NCBI GenBank assembly: GCA_029256015.1
Contig: JAQSYQ010000004.1
Location: forward strand, 1 to 35,031
Length of the DNA stretch: 35,031 nt
Direction: 5' to 3'
From: Gammaproteobacteria bacterium
GTDB lineage: Bacteria; Pseudomonadota; Gammaproteobacteria; Francisellales; CACEW01
Both the position numbers and the translations under genes were made by a program. Below are positions 24,228-33,257 of the stretch, piece by piece. The notes under the pieces were generated by a model. The model worked only from the letters and a program-made list of their open reading frames with translations. It ran no database searches and was not told the origin of the DNA. The number at the start of each line of letters is the position of its first letter. Position 1 is the first letter of the stretch.

Positions 24228-24247
24228 AAGCTTAAGATAATATTAAG
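24228..24247 (-). promoter_or_regulatory. PmrA-type tandem box
   Basis: Read on the minus strand, this is CTTAATATT-AT-CTTAAGCTT, two nine-base repeats spaced by two. The PmrA site known from Legionella and Coxiella effector promoters is cTTAATatT-N2-cTTAATatT: the first half is perfect and the second differs at two positions. A TAACAT -10-like element follows seven bases downstream, and the ATG of the effector-like gene is 36 nt away. Confidence 0.7.
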
Positions 24248-24274
24248 AAAAGGCCTATTTTCATAAGCCTTTTT
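24248..24274 (-). terminator. rho-independent terminator of the small exported protein gene
   Basis: AAAAGGC (24248-24254) pairs with GCCTTTT (24267-24273) around a 12-nt loop, with T residues on the distal side in both orientations. It lies 54 nt after the minus-strand stop at 24328 and directly abuts the PmrA-type box of the next gene. Confidence 0.65.
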
Positions 24275-24327
24275 GCTACAAACCAATTGATTTATAAAAG
24301 ATTTTACTTGACCAACAAACTGCTCTT

Positions 24328-24780
24328 TTAGTTCGTTTTAACACAAACATCAGACCCATTGCCGCCACCCATATAGGCTGGCTCGTAGTAAAATTTATGA
24401 AATTCTGTTTGCACATTGCCATGAGCATCTTTGTCATGAGTCACATAAGCAATACCTACTCCACGGTCAGTTTGCGAAGAAGGATCAGTATTTTCAAAAT
24501 AAATGGCAAGGTCATTACCACTTGCTGCAATCTCTCCCACATACTTAGTACCATCAGATTCTATTAAAAGAACATGATATGCTCCGTAGTTATTTGCAAA
24601 ATCACTGTTTTTGGCATCCAAAGTTAAAGTCAGCTTGCCATTGCTATAAGCTCCATCATGACTATCGTAGCCTGAGCACATATAATTACCAGACAAGCCA
24701 AGTTTATCTGCGCTGGCAGCAAAGCTCATACCATAAAAAACCGTACTCAACACACATATACTTAGTAGACTTTTAAGCAT
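24328..24780 (-). CDS. small exported protein of unknown function
   Basis: The 150-aa precursor has a clear Sec signal peptide (MLKSLLSICVLSTVFYGMSFA, cleavage near residue 22). The mature part is probably a small beta-barrel or beta-sandwich: GNYMCSGYDSHDGAYSNGKLTLTLDA, then alternating hydrophobic strands. It has one cysteine near the start and one near the end (CSGYD and DVCVKTN), which could form a disulfide in the periplasm or outside the cell. I do not recognise the family. A strong sigma70 promoter precedes it (24824-24852) and a terminator follows, so it is a single-gene unit. GAGGA lies upstream of the ATG. Confidence 0.75.
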   Translation of the reverse strand: MLKSLLSICVLSTVFYGMSFAASADKLGLSGNYMCSGYDSHDGAYSNGKLTLTLDAKNSDFANNYGAYHVLLIESDGTKYVGEIAASGNDLAIYFENTDPSSQTDRGVGIAYVTHDKDAHGNVQTEFHKFYYEPAYMGGGNGSDVCVKTN

Positions 24781-24823
24781 TTTTTAGTTCCTCATTTAGA
24801 TCATTGGCAAGCCTGACTGATCG

Positions 24824-24852
24824 ATATTAAACCAAAGCAGTTAGATGGTCAA
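24824..24852 (-). promoter_or_regulatory. strong sigma70 promoter of the small exported protein
   Basis: On the minus strand TTGACC (24852-24847), a 17-nt spacer and TAATAT (24829-24824) match the consensus well. The start of transcription would be about 35 nt before the ATG at 24780. Confidence 0.7.
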
Positions 24853-24944
24853 TATGAGGGAATGCGGATCATTAATACCCATAATTATACTCATAAATAG
24901 CGCTTTCTTAGCCTAGCACTTCTTGCCGATAACTCATTAAATCA

Positions 24945-27900
24945 TTATTGACCGTTATGGCTTAATTCTTCCAAATAGAGGTAAATCACAGGAGTAATGT
25001 AAAGTGTCAGGAACTGAGACAGCAAAAGCCCACCCACAACAGCTACCCCTAGCGGTCTTAAGACTTCCGAGCCTGTACCAAAAGCCAAAGCAATCGGCAA
25101 TGCGCCCAAAACCGCAGCACAAGTGGTCATCATAATCGGTCTAAAGCGCACCAAGCAGGCCTGATAAATCGCTTGTTCAGGGCTAAGCTTTTGCTCACGC
25201 TGGGCCGCTAAGGCAAAGTCAATCATCATAATGGCATTTTTCTTCACAATACCAATCAACATAATAATGCCGATAAATCCATATAAATCCAATTGAATAT
25301 GAAACAGCAATAAAGCCAATAGAGCACCAATAGCAGCAGCTGGCAAACCTGAAACTATGGTTAAAGGATGGATAAAGCTTTCATACAATATACCAAGTAC
25401 AATATAGATCACCACTATTGACAAAATAATCAGCAAAGCCATGCCTTGCATTGAAGACTGGAATACCTGGGCCGTTCCCTGGAAGCTACCGGTTAAAGTT
25501 GCAGGAGGCTGAAGTTGATTGTTCACCCCATTAATTTCTGAAACCGCATCACTTAAGGAATAACCCGGCCTTAAGTTAAAAGAAATGGTGGCTGCGGGAA
25601 GCTGGTCTTGATGGTTAATGGTTAAAGCCTCGCTTCCTAAACTCAAGGTCGATACCGCAGATAGTGGCACTAATTTATTGTTACTGGAACGAACATAAAG
25701 CTGGGACAACACATCAGGGTTTTGTTGCAACTGCGGCAATACTTCCATAATCACATCATAAGTGGTGACTGGCGCATAAATGGTTGAAATTTGCTGTGAA
25801 GAAAAAGCCTCACCCAAAGTGGTCTCAATGGCATTGGCAGTTACCCCTAAGGCCCCTGCTTTATTTCGGTCAATGCTGACCTGGATTTTAGGGCTGCTCA
25901 TTTGCATATCACTCGTGACATCCTGCAATGCAGGGAGTCCAGCAAATTGAGCTTGAAGCTGAGCCGTCCAGTTACTCAGCTCATTGAGATCAGAGTCCTG
26001 CAAAGTATATTGATAAGTGCTTTTGCTCGATCTTCCTCCCACCTGAATAGGGGAAACGTTTTGTAAATAAACATTAAAGCCCGGTACATTGCTTATTTTT
26101 GGGCGAAGCTCTTGAATAACTTGATCTGCAGTCATCGAGCGTTGAGATGTAGGTTTTAATCGAATAAAAATCCGTCCCGTGTTTGAAGTCGAGCTTGCAC
26201 CTCCCGCCCCTACGCTGGACATCACCCCGGCAACATTGGGGTCTTGCTGAATAATATTGGCAATCGTTTGCTGTTTTTGTGCCATGGCGGCAAAGCCTGT
26301 GCCAGGATCAGCTTCGGTAAATGCCATTAGCTGCCCTATATCCTGGCTTGGGAGAAAGCCTTTAGGAATAATGCTAAATAGGATGCCCACCCCAATAATG
26401 CTTGCACCTAATACCGCCAAGACAAAACGTCGATGGCCAAGCGCCCATTGCAAACTTCGCTCATAGGCCTCTAGTAATCGCTTAAACCAACGTTCGCTTG
26501 TTTCAGCCCAGCGAGGCTGGTTATGCATAGAAGCTGGCTTTAGAAAACGGCTACATAGCATAGGCGTTAAAGTTACGGAAATTAAGCCTGAAATGACAAT
26601 CACCACACAGGTAGTCACCGCAAACTCATGAAACAATTTGCCGATAATGCCGCTCATAAACAGCAAAGGAATAAAGACCGCTGTTAAAGACAAAGTCATT
26701 GAAATAATGGTAAAGCCGATTTCCTTGGAACCCTTTAAAGCCGCATCCAATGGCGACTCTCCTAGCTCAATATGTCGCATAATGTTTTCTAGCATGACGA
26801 TGGCATCATCGACAATAAAGCCCACGGTCAAAGTAAGCGCCATAAGAGAAATAGTATCCAGGCTAAAGTCTAAAAATGCCATAATGGCAAAAGTGCCGAT
26901 AATCGATAGAGGCAAAGCAATGCTTGGAATAATGGTCGCGCTGGCCGTCCTTAAAAATACAAAAATCACTAACACCACTAAGATGGCCGCGATAATCAAC
27001 GTCACCTCTACATCAATCACCGCAGCGTGAATAGAGGGGGAGCGGTCATAAATGGTATCGATTTTAATGCTTTGAGGTAACTGGTCTTCAAAGCCGGGCA
27101 AGAGTTGCTTAATTCCCTGCACTACCTGCAAAGTATTGGTTCCGGGTTGGCGCTGGATCGCTAAAACAATGGCTCTGGTATTGTTGTACCAACTTGCTAC
27201 CTGATTGTTTTCAACGCTATCAACCACTTGACCTAAGTTTTTCAGATAAACAGGCGCACCATTGCGATAGGCTACCACAACATCCTGGTAGGAGTCGGCA
27301 TTACTTAATTGGCCATCAGCCTGCACAAATACAGACTGCTCATCTCCATTTAATGAGCCGGTTGGCAGATTGACGTTATTATTGTTCACCGCTGAATTGA
27401 CATCATCCAGGCTTAAATTAGCGCTAGCTAAACGCCTAGGATCTACCTGGACCCGAACCGCATATTTTTGAGAACCGTAAATATTAACCTGTGCTACCCC
27501 ATCAACCATCGAAATGCGCTGGGCCAATAAAGTTTCAGCGTAATAGTCTACGGTGGACAAAGGCAAGGTGGGCGAACTAACCGCCAAATACAGAATGGGC
27601 GCATCGGCCGGGTTAACCTTTTTGAAACTCGGTAAGGTTGTCATGTTATCCGGCAGCTGCTTATTCGCCAAAGAAATGGCGGACTGCACATCTAAAGCGG
27701 CTGAGTCGATATCTCGATTTAAATTAAACTGCAAGGTAATTTGAGTTTTACCTTGAGAGCTTGAAGAGGTCATCGTATCGATGCCGGGAATACTGGAAAA
27801 CTGTTCTTCTAATGGAGTCGCTACCGCGCTCGCCATAGTTTGAGGATCTGCCCCGGATAAACTTGCGCTCACCATAATGGTGGGATAGTCCACATTAGGC

Positions 27901-28010
27901 AAATCGCTAACAGGAAGCTCTTGATAACCAAATAGACCAAACAATAATACGCCCACCATTAACAAGGTGGTCATAACGGGTCGACGGATAAAAGGCGCGC
28001 AAAAATTCAT
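24945..28010 (-). CDS. RND multidrug efflux permease, MdtB/MdtC-like
   Basis: This 1021-aa permease has all RND landmarks: FIRRPVMTTLLMVGVLLFG as first segment, LPNVDYPTI, the proton-relay Asp pair in GFIVDDAIVMLENI, a second N-terminal-like repeat from about residue 525, and GIVKKNAIMMIDFAL and RFRPIMMTT near the C-terminus. Its N-terminus and periplasmic motifs fit the MdtBC/MuxBC branch rather than AcrB itself. The ATG at 28010 follows the adaptor's TGA by two bases, so the pair is translationally coupled; the apparent TTG start two codons earlier overlaps that stop. Only one permease is present, so a homotrimer is expected. No outer-membrane channel gene is next to it. Confidence 0.96.
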   Translation of the reverse strand: MNFCAPFIRRPVMTTLLMVGVLLFGLFGYQELPVSDLPNVDYPTIMVSASLSGADPQTMASAVATPLEEQFSSIPGIDTMTSSSSQGKTQITLQFNLNRDIDSAALDVQSAISLANKQLPDNMTTLPSFKKVNPADAPILYLAVSSPTLPLSTVDYYAETLLAQRISMVDGVAQVNIYGSQKYAVRVQVDPRRLASANLSLDDVNSAVNNNNVNLPTGSLNGDEQSVFVQADGQLSNADSYQDVVVAYRNGAPVYLKNLGQVVDSVENNQVASWYNNTRAIVLAIQRQPGTNTLQVVQGIKQLLPGFEDQLPQSIKIDTIYDRSPSIHAAVIDVEVTLIIAAILVVLVIFVFLRTASATIIPSIALPLSIIGTFAIMAFLDFSLDTISLMALTLTVGFIVDDAIVMLENIMRHIELGESPLDAALKGSKEIGFTIISMTLSLTAVFIPLLFMSGIIGKLFHEFAVTTCVVIVISGLISVTLTPMLCSRFLKPASMHNQPRWAETSERWFKRLLEAYERSLQWALGHRRFVLAVLGASIIGVGILFSIIPKGFLPSQDIGQLMAFTEADPGTGFAAMAQKQQTIANIIQQDPNVAGVMSSVGAGGASSTSNTGRIFIRLKPTSQRSMTADQVIQELRPKISNVPGFNVYLQNVSPIQVGGRSSKSTYQYTLQDSDLNELSNWTAQLQAQFAGLPALQDVTSDMQMSSPKIQVSIDRNKAGALGVTANAIETTLGEAFSSQQISTIYAPVTTYDVIMEVLPQLQQNPDVLSQLYVRSSNNKLVPLSAVSTLSLGSEALTINHQDQLPAATISFNLRPGYSLSDAVSEINGVNNQLQPPATLTGSFQGTAQVFQSSMQGMALLIILSIVVIYIVLGILYESFIHPLTIVSGLPAAAIGALLALLLFHIQLDLYGFIGIIMLIGIVKKNAIMMIDFALAAQREQKLSPEQAIYQACLVRFRPIMMTTCAAVLGALPIALAFGTGSEVLRPLGVAVVGGLLLSQFLTLYITPVIYLYLEELSHNGQ

Positions 28011-28012
28011 TT

Positions 28013-29149
28013 TCAAGACCCGGATGCAGGAGCAGGAGTGGGTACCACACTAACAGAGCTGCCGTTCCTTAATCGCAATTGCCCGTCAAGCACAACCTGT
28101 TGGCCTGCCTGTAATCCTTGTAAAACCACGGTATCATTCCCAACCATTGGGCCGGTTTGAATATTTTGATAGCTTACAGTGGAATCTGCATTAATTACAT
28201 AAACATAGGAGCCATTTTGCCCAGCCTGAATAGCATTGTTTGGAACAATTAAAGCATGAGGTAAAACAGTGGTAGGTAAAGTGACGTTAACAAATTCGCC
28301 CGGCCATAGGCTATGATCCATATTCGCAAAAGTAGCTTTAAGTTGAATGGTGCCCGTGCTGGAGTCGACCGTATTATCAATAAAGCTTAACTTGCCCTGT
28401 ACTGTTTTGCCTTCAACATCAGCAGCCACCGTAATAGCTGACTTGGCATTTTGAGTCTGAATCGCCCCCAAATATTGCTGAGGAATTGAAAAACTCACGT
28501 AAATCGGCTCGATTTGAGTAATCGTAACCAAAGCTGTGCCATTGGCTACTTGAATAATATTGCCAGGGTAAACCTGCAAACTTCCCGTATGCCCATCGAT
28601 AGGAGATTGAATGCTGGTATAAGCAAGCTGCAACTTTGCAGTATTAATCGCCGCTTTATCGGCATCCACCGTGGCTTGAGCGGCTTTTTGATTCGCCACT
28701 AACTGATCAAAATCCTGCCCGGCTATATAGCCTTTTTTAACAAGCGGTGCATTGCGCTTAACCTGAAGCTGCGCGTTCTCAAGATTAGCCTGGTCATGGG
28801 CCAAATTGGCTTTGGCTTGATCTAAATCTGCCTCAAATGGCCTCGGATCAATTAAAAACAGCAACTGGCCTTTTTTAACGTAGTCACCTTCTTTAAAGCC
28901 TACTTTAATTAGTTGGCCTGCAACCATGGACTGAATCGAAACTGTAGAATAAGCCTGCACCGTTCCGATGGCCTGCACAGGCAAGGGCAAGTCCTCTTCT
29001 ATTACTTTGCTAGCGGTTACTTTAATGGGGGTACTTTTGGCAACGACTGCTTTTTGAGAAGAACTGAAATCACCGCTGAAATAAGCATATCCCAATGCAG
29101 CTGCTAATACGCATATTCCCGCTATGATGATTTTGTTTTTCTTGGACAC
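28013..29149 (-). CDS. RND efflux periplasmic adaptor, MdtA-like
   Basis: The 378-aa adaptor has an N-terminal anchor or signal (IIIAGICVLAAALGYAYF), a barrel-sandwich domain (VQAIGTVQAYSTVSIQSMVA, then GQLLFLIDPRPFEADLDQA), an alpha-hairpin with QAKANLAHDQANLENAQLQ, the LAYTSIQSPIDG return strand, and barrel domains ending in GLQAGQQVVLDGQLRL. The motifs are typical of MdtA/MexE-like proteins. The start is GTG (GTGTCCAAG). It forms a two-gene operon with the permease at 24945. It is distinct in sequence from the adaptor at 16433, so the window carries two separate efflux systems. Confidence 0.95.
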   Translation of the reverse strand: MSKKNKIIIAGICVLAAALGYAYFSGDFSSSQKAVVAKSTPIKVTASKVIEEDLPLPVQAIGTVQAYSTVSIQSMVAGQLIKVGFKEGDYVKKGQLLFLIDPRPFEADLDQAKANLAHDQANLENAQLQVKRNAPLVKKGYIAGQDFDQLVANQKAAQATVDADKAAINTAKLQLAYTSIQSPIDGHTGSLQVYPGNIIQVANGTALVTITQIEPIYVSFSIPQQYLGAIQTQNAKSAITVAADVEGKTVQGKLSFIDNTVDSSTGTIQLKATFANMDHSLWPGEFVNVTLPTTVLPHALIVPNNAIQAGQNGSYVYVINADSTVSYQNIQTGPMVGNDTVVLQGLQAGQQVVLDGQLRLRNGSSVSVVPTPAPASGS

Positions 29150-29271
29150 CCTGACTTATCCCTAAAGCAACGTCATTGCTGATATTGCATTATAGACTTC
29201 GATAAAAAAAAATCAGCTTAAATTTTTTGCTGTTCTATAAGTTTATTCTTTGATAATCAAGCGATGTTGAA

Positions 29272-29291
29272 GCCATTTTAAAAAAAATGGC
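29272..29291. terminator. hairpin/T-run just after tRNA-Glu
   Basis: GCCATTTT (29272-29279), AAAA, AAAATGGC (29284-29291) is a perfect 8-bp inverted repeat whose right arm includes the CCA end of tRNA-Glu. The minus-strand transcript leaves the tRNA directly into eight U residues, which suits termination, although pairing would compete with the acceptor stem. Confidence 0.45.
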
Positions 29292-29362
29292 GTCCCCACG
29301 GGGAATCGAACCCCGGTTACCGCCGTGAAAGGGCGATGTCCTAACCGCTAGACGATGGGGAC
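29288..29362 (-). tRNA. tRNA-Glu(UUC)
   Basis: 75 nt with encoded CCA: acceptor GTCCCCA/TGGGGAC, anticodon loop CTTTCAC (TTC), T-arm GGGG around TTCGATT. It lies 24 nt after tRNA-Ala and downstream of gltX, whose enzyme charges it. Confidence 0.95.
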
Positions 29363-29386
29363 TAGCTATCTCAAAGTTTTTACAAC

Positions 29387-29462
<76 letters not shown>

Positions 29463-29512
29463 TTGAGGTGACGCGCATTATCGCAGGGAGAAATTGTGGC
29501 GTCAAGAATATA

Positions 29513-29537
29513 TGGATTCCCGCTTCCACGGGAATGA
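29513..29537. repeat. short palindromic repeat after gltX
   Basis: ATTCCCG (29516-29522), a 6-nt loop, and CGGGAAT (29529-29535), with GTCATTC-type flanks. It matches the common dispersed GTCATTCCCG/CGGGAAT palindrome seen in many gammaproteobacteria and alphaproteobacteria. It sits just after the gltX stop and before tRNA-Ala, where it may attenuate or process the transcript. Confidence 0.65.
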
Positions 29538-29540
29538 CAA

Positions 29541-30962
29541 CTAAGCTGCAGCAGCGCGGTTGCGAATATAGACCAAAGCCTTTTCAATCCTAGCCAAAGC
29601 CCTAGCCTTGCCGATTAACTTTAAGGTGATATCAATCCCGGGAGAATTGCTAGAACCTGTTATAGCGACCCTTAGCGGCATGCCGATTTTGCCCATACCG
29701 ATATTTAAAGCCTGGGCAGTCGATTCAATCACCTGATGTAGCGAAGCCTCATCCCAGCTTTGCAATTCATTTAAAGCCTGATAAGTCTTTTCTAATGGCT
29801 CTAAAGCTACCGGGCGCAAATGGTCTTTGGCGGCTTTTTCATCGAACTGCTCAAATTCCTGATAGAAGTATTTTGATTTTTCGACCATTTCAGCCAGGGT
29901 GTGAACCCGGTCCGCCATCACTGGAATTAAAGCTTCTAAGCTTGGGCCTTGAGCATAATCCACTCCCTGGTAATTCATCTGCCATTCTAAAGCCTTGGTC
30001 ACCTCGCTAAGCGGCATGGATTTAATATAATGCTGGTTGAGCCAATTTAACTTTTCGGTATTAAAAGCTGCAGCGGAAGCACTGACCTGATTTAAATCAA
30101 AGTACTGGATCATTTCATCTCGGCTAAAAATTTCCTGATCTCCGTGAGACCAGCCTAGTCTCACAAGGTAGTTCAACATAGCTTGCGGCAGATAGCCTGC
30201 ATCACGATACTGCATCACGCTTACCGCACCATGTCGCTTGGAAAGTTTTTTGCCGTCATCTCCCAAAATCATGGAAACATGCGCATATTGAGGCAGCGGC
30301 GCCCCCAGGGCTTGTAAAATATTAATCTGCCTTGGAGTATTGTTAACGTGATCATCCCCTCTTACCACCTGGGTAATTTTCATATCAAAGTCATCGACGA
30401 CTACCGTGAAATTATAAGTAGGCGAGCCATCGCTTCGCATAATAATCAAGTCATCCAGCTCTTCGTTTTGGAATTCAATTCGTCCTTTGACCAAATCGTC
30501 CCAAGCGACCACCCCAGTGACTGGATTGTTAAAGCGGATTACATAAGGCTCGCTGGAATGAGGCAAATTTTTACCGCGGCAATGCCCGTCATATCGGGGC
30601 TTTTCTTTATTAGTCATTTGCTGCTCACGCAGGGCTTCTAAGCGTTCTTTAGAGCAAGTGCATCGATAGGCTTTGCCCTCATTCAGCAATTGCTGAGCGA
30701 CTTCGCGGTATCGGTCAAATCGTTTGGTTTGATAAAACGGACCTTCATCATATTCCAAACCCAGCCATTGCATGCCTTCCAAAATAGCCTGCACAGCCTC
30801 GGGAGTGGAGCGCTCAAGATCGGTGTCCTCTATTCGCAAAATAAAAGTACCTTGGTTTCTTCTTGCAACCAAATAAGAATAAAGTGCAGTGCGGGCCCCT
30901 CCTACGTGAAGGTAGCCGGTGGGGCTTGGAGCAAATCGAGTGCGTGTCATAGGTTTATCCAT
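29541..30962 (-). CDS. gltX: glutamyl-tRNA synthetase
   Basis: GluRS attaches glutamate to tRNA-Glu; that product also feeds tetrapyrrole synthesis in bacteria with GluTR. The 473-aa class I enzyme has the HIGH-equivalent [18 protein letters not shown] at the start, a cysteine pair of the zinc-like region (CRCTCSKE), the [22 protein letters not shown] segment, and the KMSKS-equivalent KLSKRHG. The anticodon-binding C-terminal helical domain is complete. M1 at 30962 or M5 at 30950 could be the start; neither has a strong ribosome site. A good promoter lies upstream, and tRNA-Ala and tRNA-Glu genes follow on the same strand, possibly on one transcript. Confidence 0.97.
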   Translation of the reverse strand: MDKPMTRTRFAPSPTGYLHVGGARTALYSYLVARRNQGTFILRIEDTDLERSTPEAVQAILEGMQWLGLEYDEGPFYQTKRFDRYREVAQQLLNEGKAYRCTCSKERLEALREQQMTNKEKPRYDGHCRGKNLPHSSEPYVIRFNNPVTGVVAWDDLVKGRIEFQNEELDDLIIMRSDGSPTYNFTVVVDDFDMKITQVVRGDDHVNNTPRQINILQALGAPLPQYAHVSMILGDDGKKLSKRHGAVSVMQYRDAGYLPQAMLNYLVRLGWSHGDQEIFSRDEMIQYFDLNQVSASAAAFNTEKLNWLNQHYIKSMPLSEVTKALEWQMNYQGVDYAQGPSLEALIPVMADRVHTLAEMVEKSKYFYQEFEQFDEKAAKDHLRPVALEPLEKTYQALNELQSWDEASLHQVIESTAQALNIGMGKIGMPLRVAITGSSNSPGIDITLKLIGKARALARIEKALVYIRNRAAAA

Positions 30963-30978
30963 TTTAAAAATTAAGCTG

Positions 30979-31007
30979 ATTATAAGGCAGAGATGCTTAG
31001 AAGTCAG
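30979..31007 (-). promoter_or_regulatory. sigma70 promoter of gltX
   Basis: On the minus strand CTGACT (31007-31002), a 17-nt spacer and a perfect TATAAT (30984-30979), 17 nt before the first ATG. It separates gltX from the pilin-like genes upstream. Confidence 0.6.
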
Positions 31008-31019
31008 CTAGAAACCCTC

Positions 31020-32087
31020 CTAATCTGCATTCTTCAAAGAGAGGAACGTAAGGCGTTGTTGGCCCATTTCATATTGAGGTGGATAAAGCAGGATCTCAGC
31101 TCCGGCAATAGATAAAATTTCCACTTTTTTGAGATTATCTGAAACTAAGCGCCAGTTATAATCTGTATTCTGGGGGCTGAATTCAAGCTCAGTTTGCTCG
31201 GGAGCTTTTCCAAACAAAGGACCTGGCAAACTTTGACCTGTAAGGCGATCTAAGGCGCCGATTTTAAGTTGATTAAAGCCACTATCTTTTATGTACCACA
31301 GCCGTTTTCCTTCCAGAAAAAAACTGGCTAGATGAGATATTTTAGCCTGCCACAGCTGCTTAACTTTGGCTGTCACTTGCCAAGCTTCAATACCTTTTTG
31401 AGTCGCAACATAAAGCTCAACTTCATCATTGCTTGATAATCCAGCCCACAACGGAATACTCAGCAGCGGCCATTCAGACAGTTTTGCCACTGTGGTCAAA
31501 CGCCACTGGCTGGGTATTACATGTAAATCGATGAAATCAATATGACCTTGGTTATCGATGAGATAAAGCCGATCGGCATAATGCAGCTGAGTAGAATCAA
31601 CCAATAAGGGTTGGCTAATGTAAGAAATCGTTTTAGGTAATAAAATTGCTTTCCCATTAAATTCCAAACGCAAAGGCCTATGCTGAACCTTTAATTGATA
31701 AAACTTCCCATCTTTTGCCAAAAATCTTTGTATGGCTGGAACATAAAATTGATTGGCTAGCCTTTGCCACCACATCGCTTTTACTATAAGTGAATCGGCT
31801 CTTACAATAATTTGAACGATATCGACTCCGCCATGATCAGAGTAATTGAGAGAGTTGGGAACATGCGCAATCAGATGAACATTGGGGCCTGCTAGGCCAT
31901 TTTTGGCAATATTCATTTCAGCTGCAAATAAATTTCGATAAGCGGACTGTTCCAGCGCCATCCTCTCTAACAGATTGCGAGCAAAATAAGCTTCCAACTT
32001 GCTCTGGCTTATAGAAGCCAAAGCCAATATGCTAAGAAGCATGCTTAGTAAAAGCATGGAAACAAATATAAAGCCCTCCTGTTTCAT
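31020..32087 (-). CDS. PilX-like N-terminus with beta-rich, propeller-like body
   Basis: The 355-aa protein begins MKQEGFIFVSMLLLSMLLSI, then a long helix ending KLEAYFARNLLERMALEQSAYR. This is the pattern of PilX, a minor pilin with a weak class III-like leader, but Glu5 of true pilins is absent here. From about residue 110 onward the sequence turns into repeated beta strands with WRL, LYLIDNQGHIDF, LYVATQKGIEAW and LWYIKDSGFNQL blades, reminiscent of a propeller or of PilY1. The gene overlaps the PilW-like gene by ATGA and is the last of a minor-pilin operon. A role in pilus tip initiation or adhesion is inferred. Confidence 0.65.
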   Translation of the reverse strand: MKQEGFIFVSMLLLSMLLSILALASISQSKLEAYFARNLLERMALEQSAYRNLFAAEMNIAKNGLAGPNVHLIAHVPNSLNYSDHGGVDIVQIIVRADSLIVKAMWWQRLANQFYVPAIQRFLAKDGKFYQLKVQHRPLRLEFNGKAILLPKTISYISQPLLVDSTQLHYADRLYLIDNQGHIDFIDLHVIPSQWRLTTVAKLSEWPLLSIPLWAGLSSNDEVELYVATQKGIEAWQVTAKVKQLWQAKISHLASFFLEGKRLWYIKDSGFNQLKIGALDRLTGQSLPGPLFGKAPEQTELEFSPQNTDYNWRLVSDNLKKVEILSIAGAEILLYPPQYEMGQQRLTFLSLKNAD

Positions 32088-32920
32088 GGGTAACTTAGCA
32101 TTACGCTGCTCTCCTTTGATAAGTCAGCGCCCTCATTCTCAACTTTTACATCGGCCTCTATAGCATGAGGAAGGGCGTTTAATTTAAGCCCTGTCACATC
32201 AGGAACAAGCTCGTGACGAACTCCTTGGCTATCCTGCATATACAAAGCTTTAATAAGCTTGCCATTGGCATCTTTTCGTAAAGTTTTGCCGATGTAATAG
32301 GCCTCAAATTCAAATTTCCCGACAAAACTACCTTTTTTAAAACCAAAACCAAGCGGAGACTCAAGCTCAATATGATTGCGGCTGACTTCAATAACTTTAT
32401 CACTGAGCAAATGCTGGCAATCTGAAACGACTAGCACCCTGCCTGCTTTGATTTTAAAGCCCTTAGGCAGGCTAAGGCTTTGAGCATTTTTTACGACTAC
32501 CTGGTCTAAGCGAGCTTCTTGTGTAAGCCCTCTTACCATCAGTACATCCGTATTTTCAATTGCCTGCCCGGAACCCGCCTTGTCTAAACCCAAGCCCTGA
32601 ACTTGATCAATGTTAAAAATCTGAACTGAAGTCCCTTGGCTAAACCAGACTCTTCCCGCTGCATCTTTGGCCAGATTTTTAAAAGAAAGCAAACTCCCAA
32701 CCTGCCCGCAACTTGCCACGCCTGAGCTTCCAACCGCCTCCCTTAGCTCATACTCAACGATTAAAAGGTTTTGCATCAGCTCATTTTTAGCAAGCTGATA
32801 GTGCATTTCTGCTTTGGCTAGGCTTAACAACTTAAAAGCAGCCATGATAAGAAATAGACTTAAGCTTAATGCCAACATAAACTCAACGAGGCTTTCACCA
32901 GTTTGATATCGGTACCGCAT
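32084..32920 (-). CDS. PilW-like minor type IV pilin
   Basis: The 278-aa protein has a short leader ending in Gly and a pilin-type cleavage site: YQTG before ESLVEFMLALSLSLFLIMAAF, with Glu at position 5 of the mature helix (E-S-L-V-E). The long body with paired cysteines (CGQVG and CQHLL) and RVLVVSDCQ matches PilW, which helps prime pilus assembly with PilV and PilX. I use the ATG at 32920 because it places the leader correctly; an open frame runs to 32956. It overlaps pilV by 26 nt and the PilX-like gene by 4 nt, so the three form one operon. Confidence 0.8.
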   Translation of the reverse strand: MRYRYQTGESLVEFMLALSLSLFLIMAAFKLLSLAKAEMHYQLAKNELMQNLLIVEYELREAVGSSGVASCGQVGSLLSFKNLAKDAAGRVWFSQGTSVQIFNIDQVQGLGLDKAGSGQAIENTDVLMVRGLTQEARLDQVVVKNAQSLSLPKGFKIKAGRVLVVSDCQHLLSDKVIEVSRNHIELESPLGFGFKKGSFVGKFEFEAYYIGKTLRKDANGKLIKALYMQDSQGVRHELVPDVTGLKLNALPHAIEADVKVENEGADLSKESSVMLSYP

Positions 32921-33242
32921 AACTAAGTCCCGTACTTGCTTTAGAAACAGGGTCAAACCAACTTAGCTGTATTAATAATTCATTTGCCTTTTTAATTAAG
33001 CTTGCCTTTCCTTGCGGTAATTTTTTAGCAACGGCTTCCTGCCACTGTGTAAGAAATTGATTATTACCCGATTTAATTGCAGCAACCGCATATTCGACTT
33101 CTATAGCAGCCTGCATTTGCAAGTGACTAGCCTGTGCTTGCCGCTCGCTTTGGGTTTGTACTTTTATGGCTACCAGCATGCTTAGGGAAAAAATCATTAA
33201 AGCCAGCAGCACTTCGATCAGTGAAAAGCCAAGTTGTTTCAT
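32895..33242 (-). CDS. PilV-like minor type IV pilin
   Basis: The 115-aa protein has a classic type IV pilin N-terminus: leader MKQLG, then FSLIEVLLALMIFSLSMLVA, with Glu5, to be cut and N-methylated by PilD. The rest is a short helix and a small beta part, shorter than the usual PilV (around 150-170 aa). It leads the pilV-pilW-pilX-like operon. Directly upstream lies a 46-nt copy of the 3' end of the HAD gene (33258-33303), so its original upstream neighbour was probably the HAD gene. FimT, PilY1 and PilE partners are not visible in the window. Confidence 0.82.
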   Translation of the reverse strand: MKQLGFSLIEVLLALMIFSLSMLVAIKVQTQSERQAQASHLQMQAAIEVEYAVAAIKSGNNQFLTQWQEAVAKKLPQGKASLIKKANELLIQLSWFDPVSKASTGLSYAVPISNW

Positions 33243-33257
33243 TCGCTTGATTTGGTC

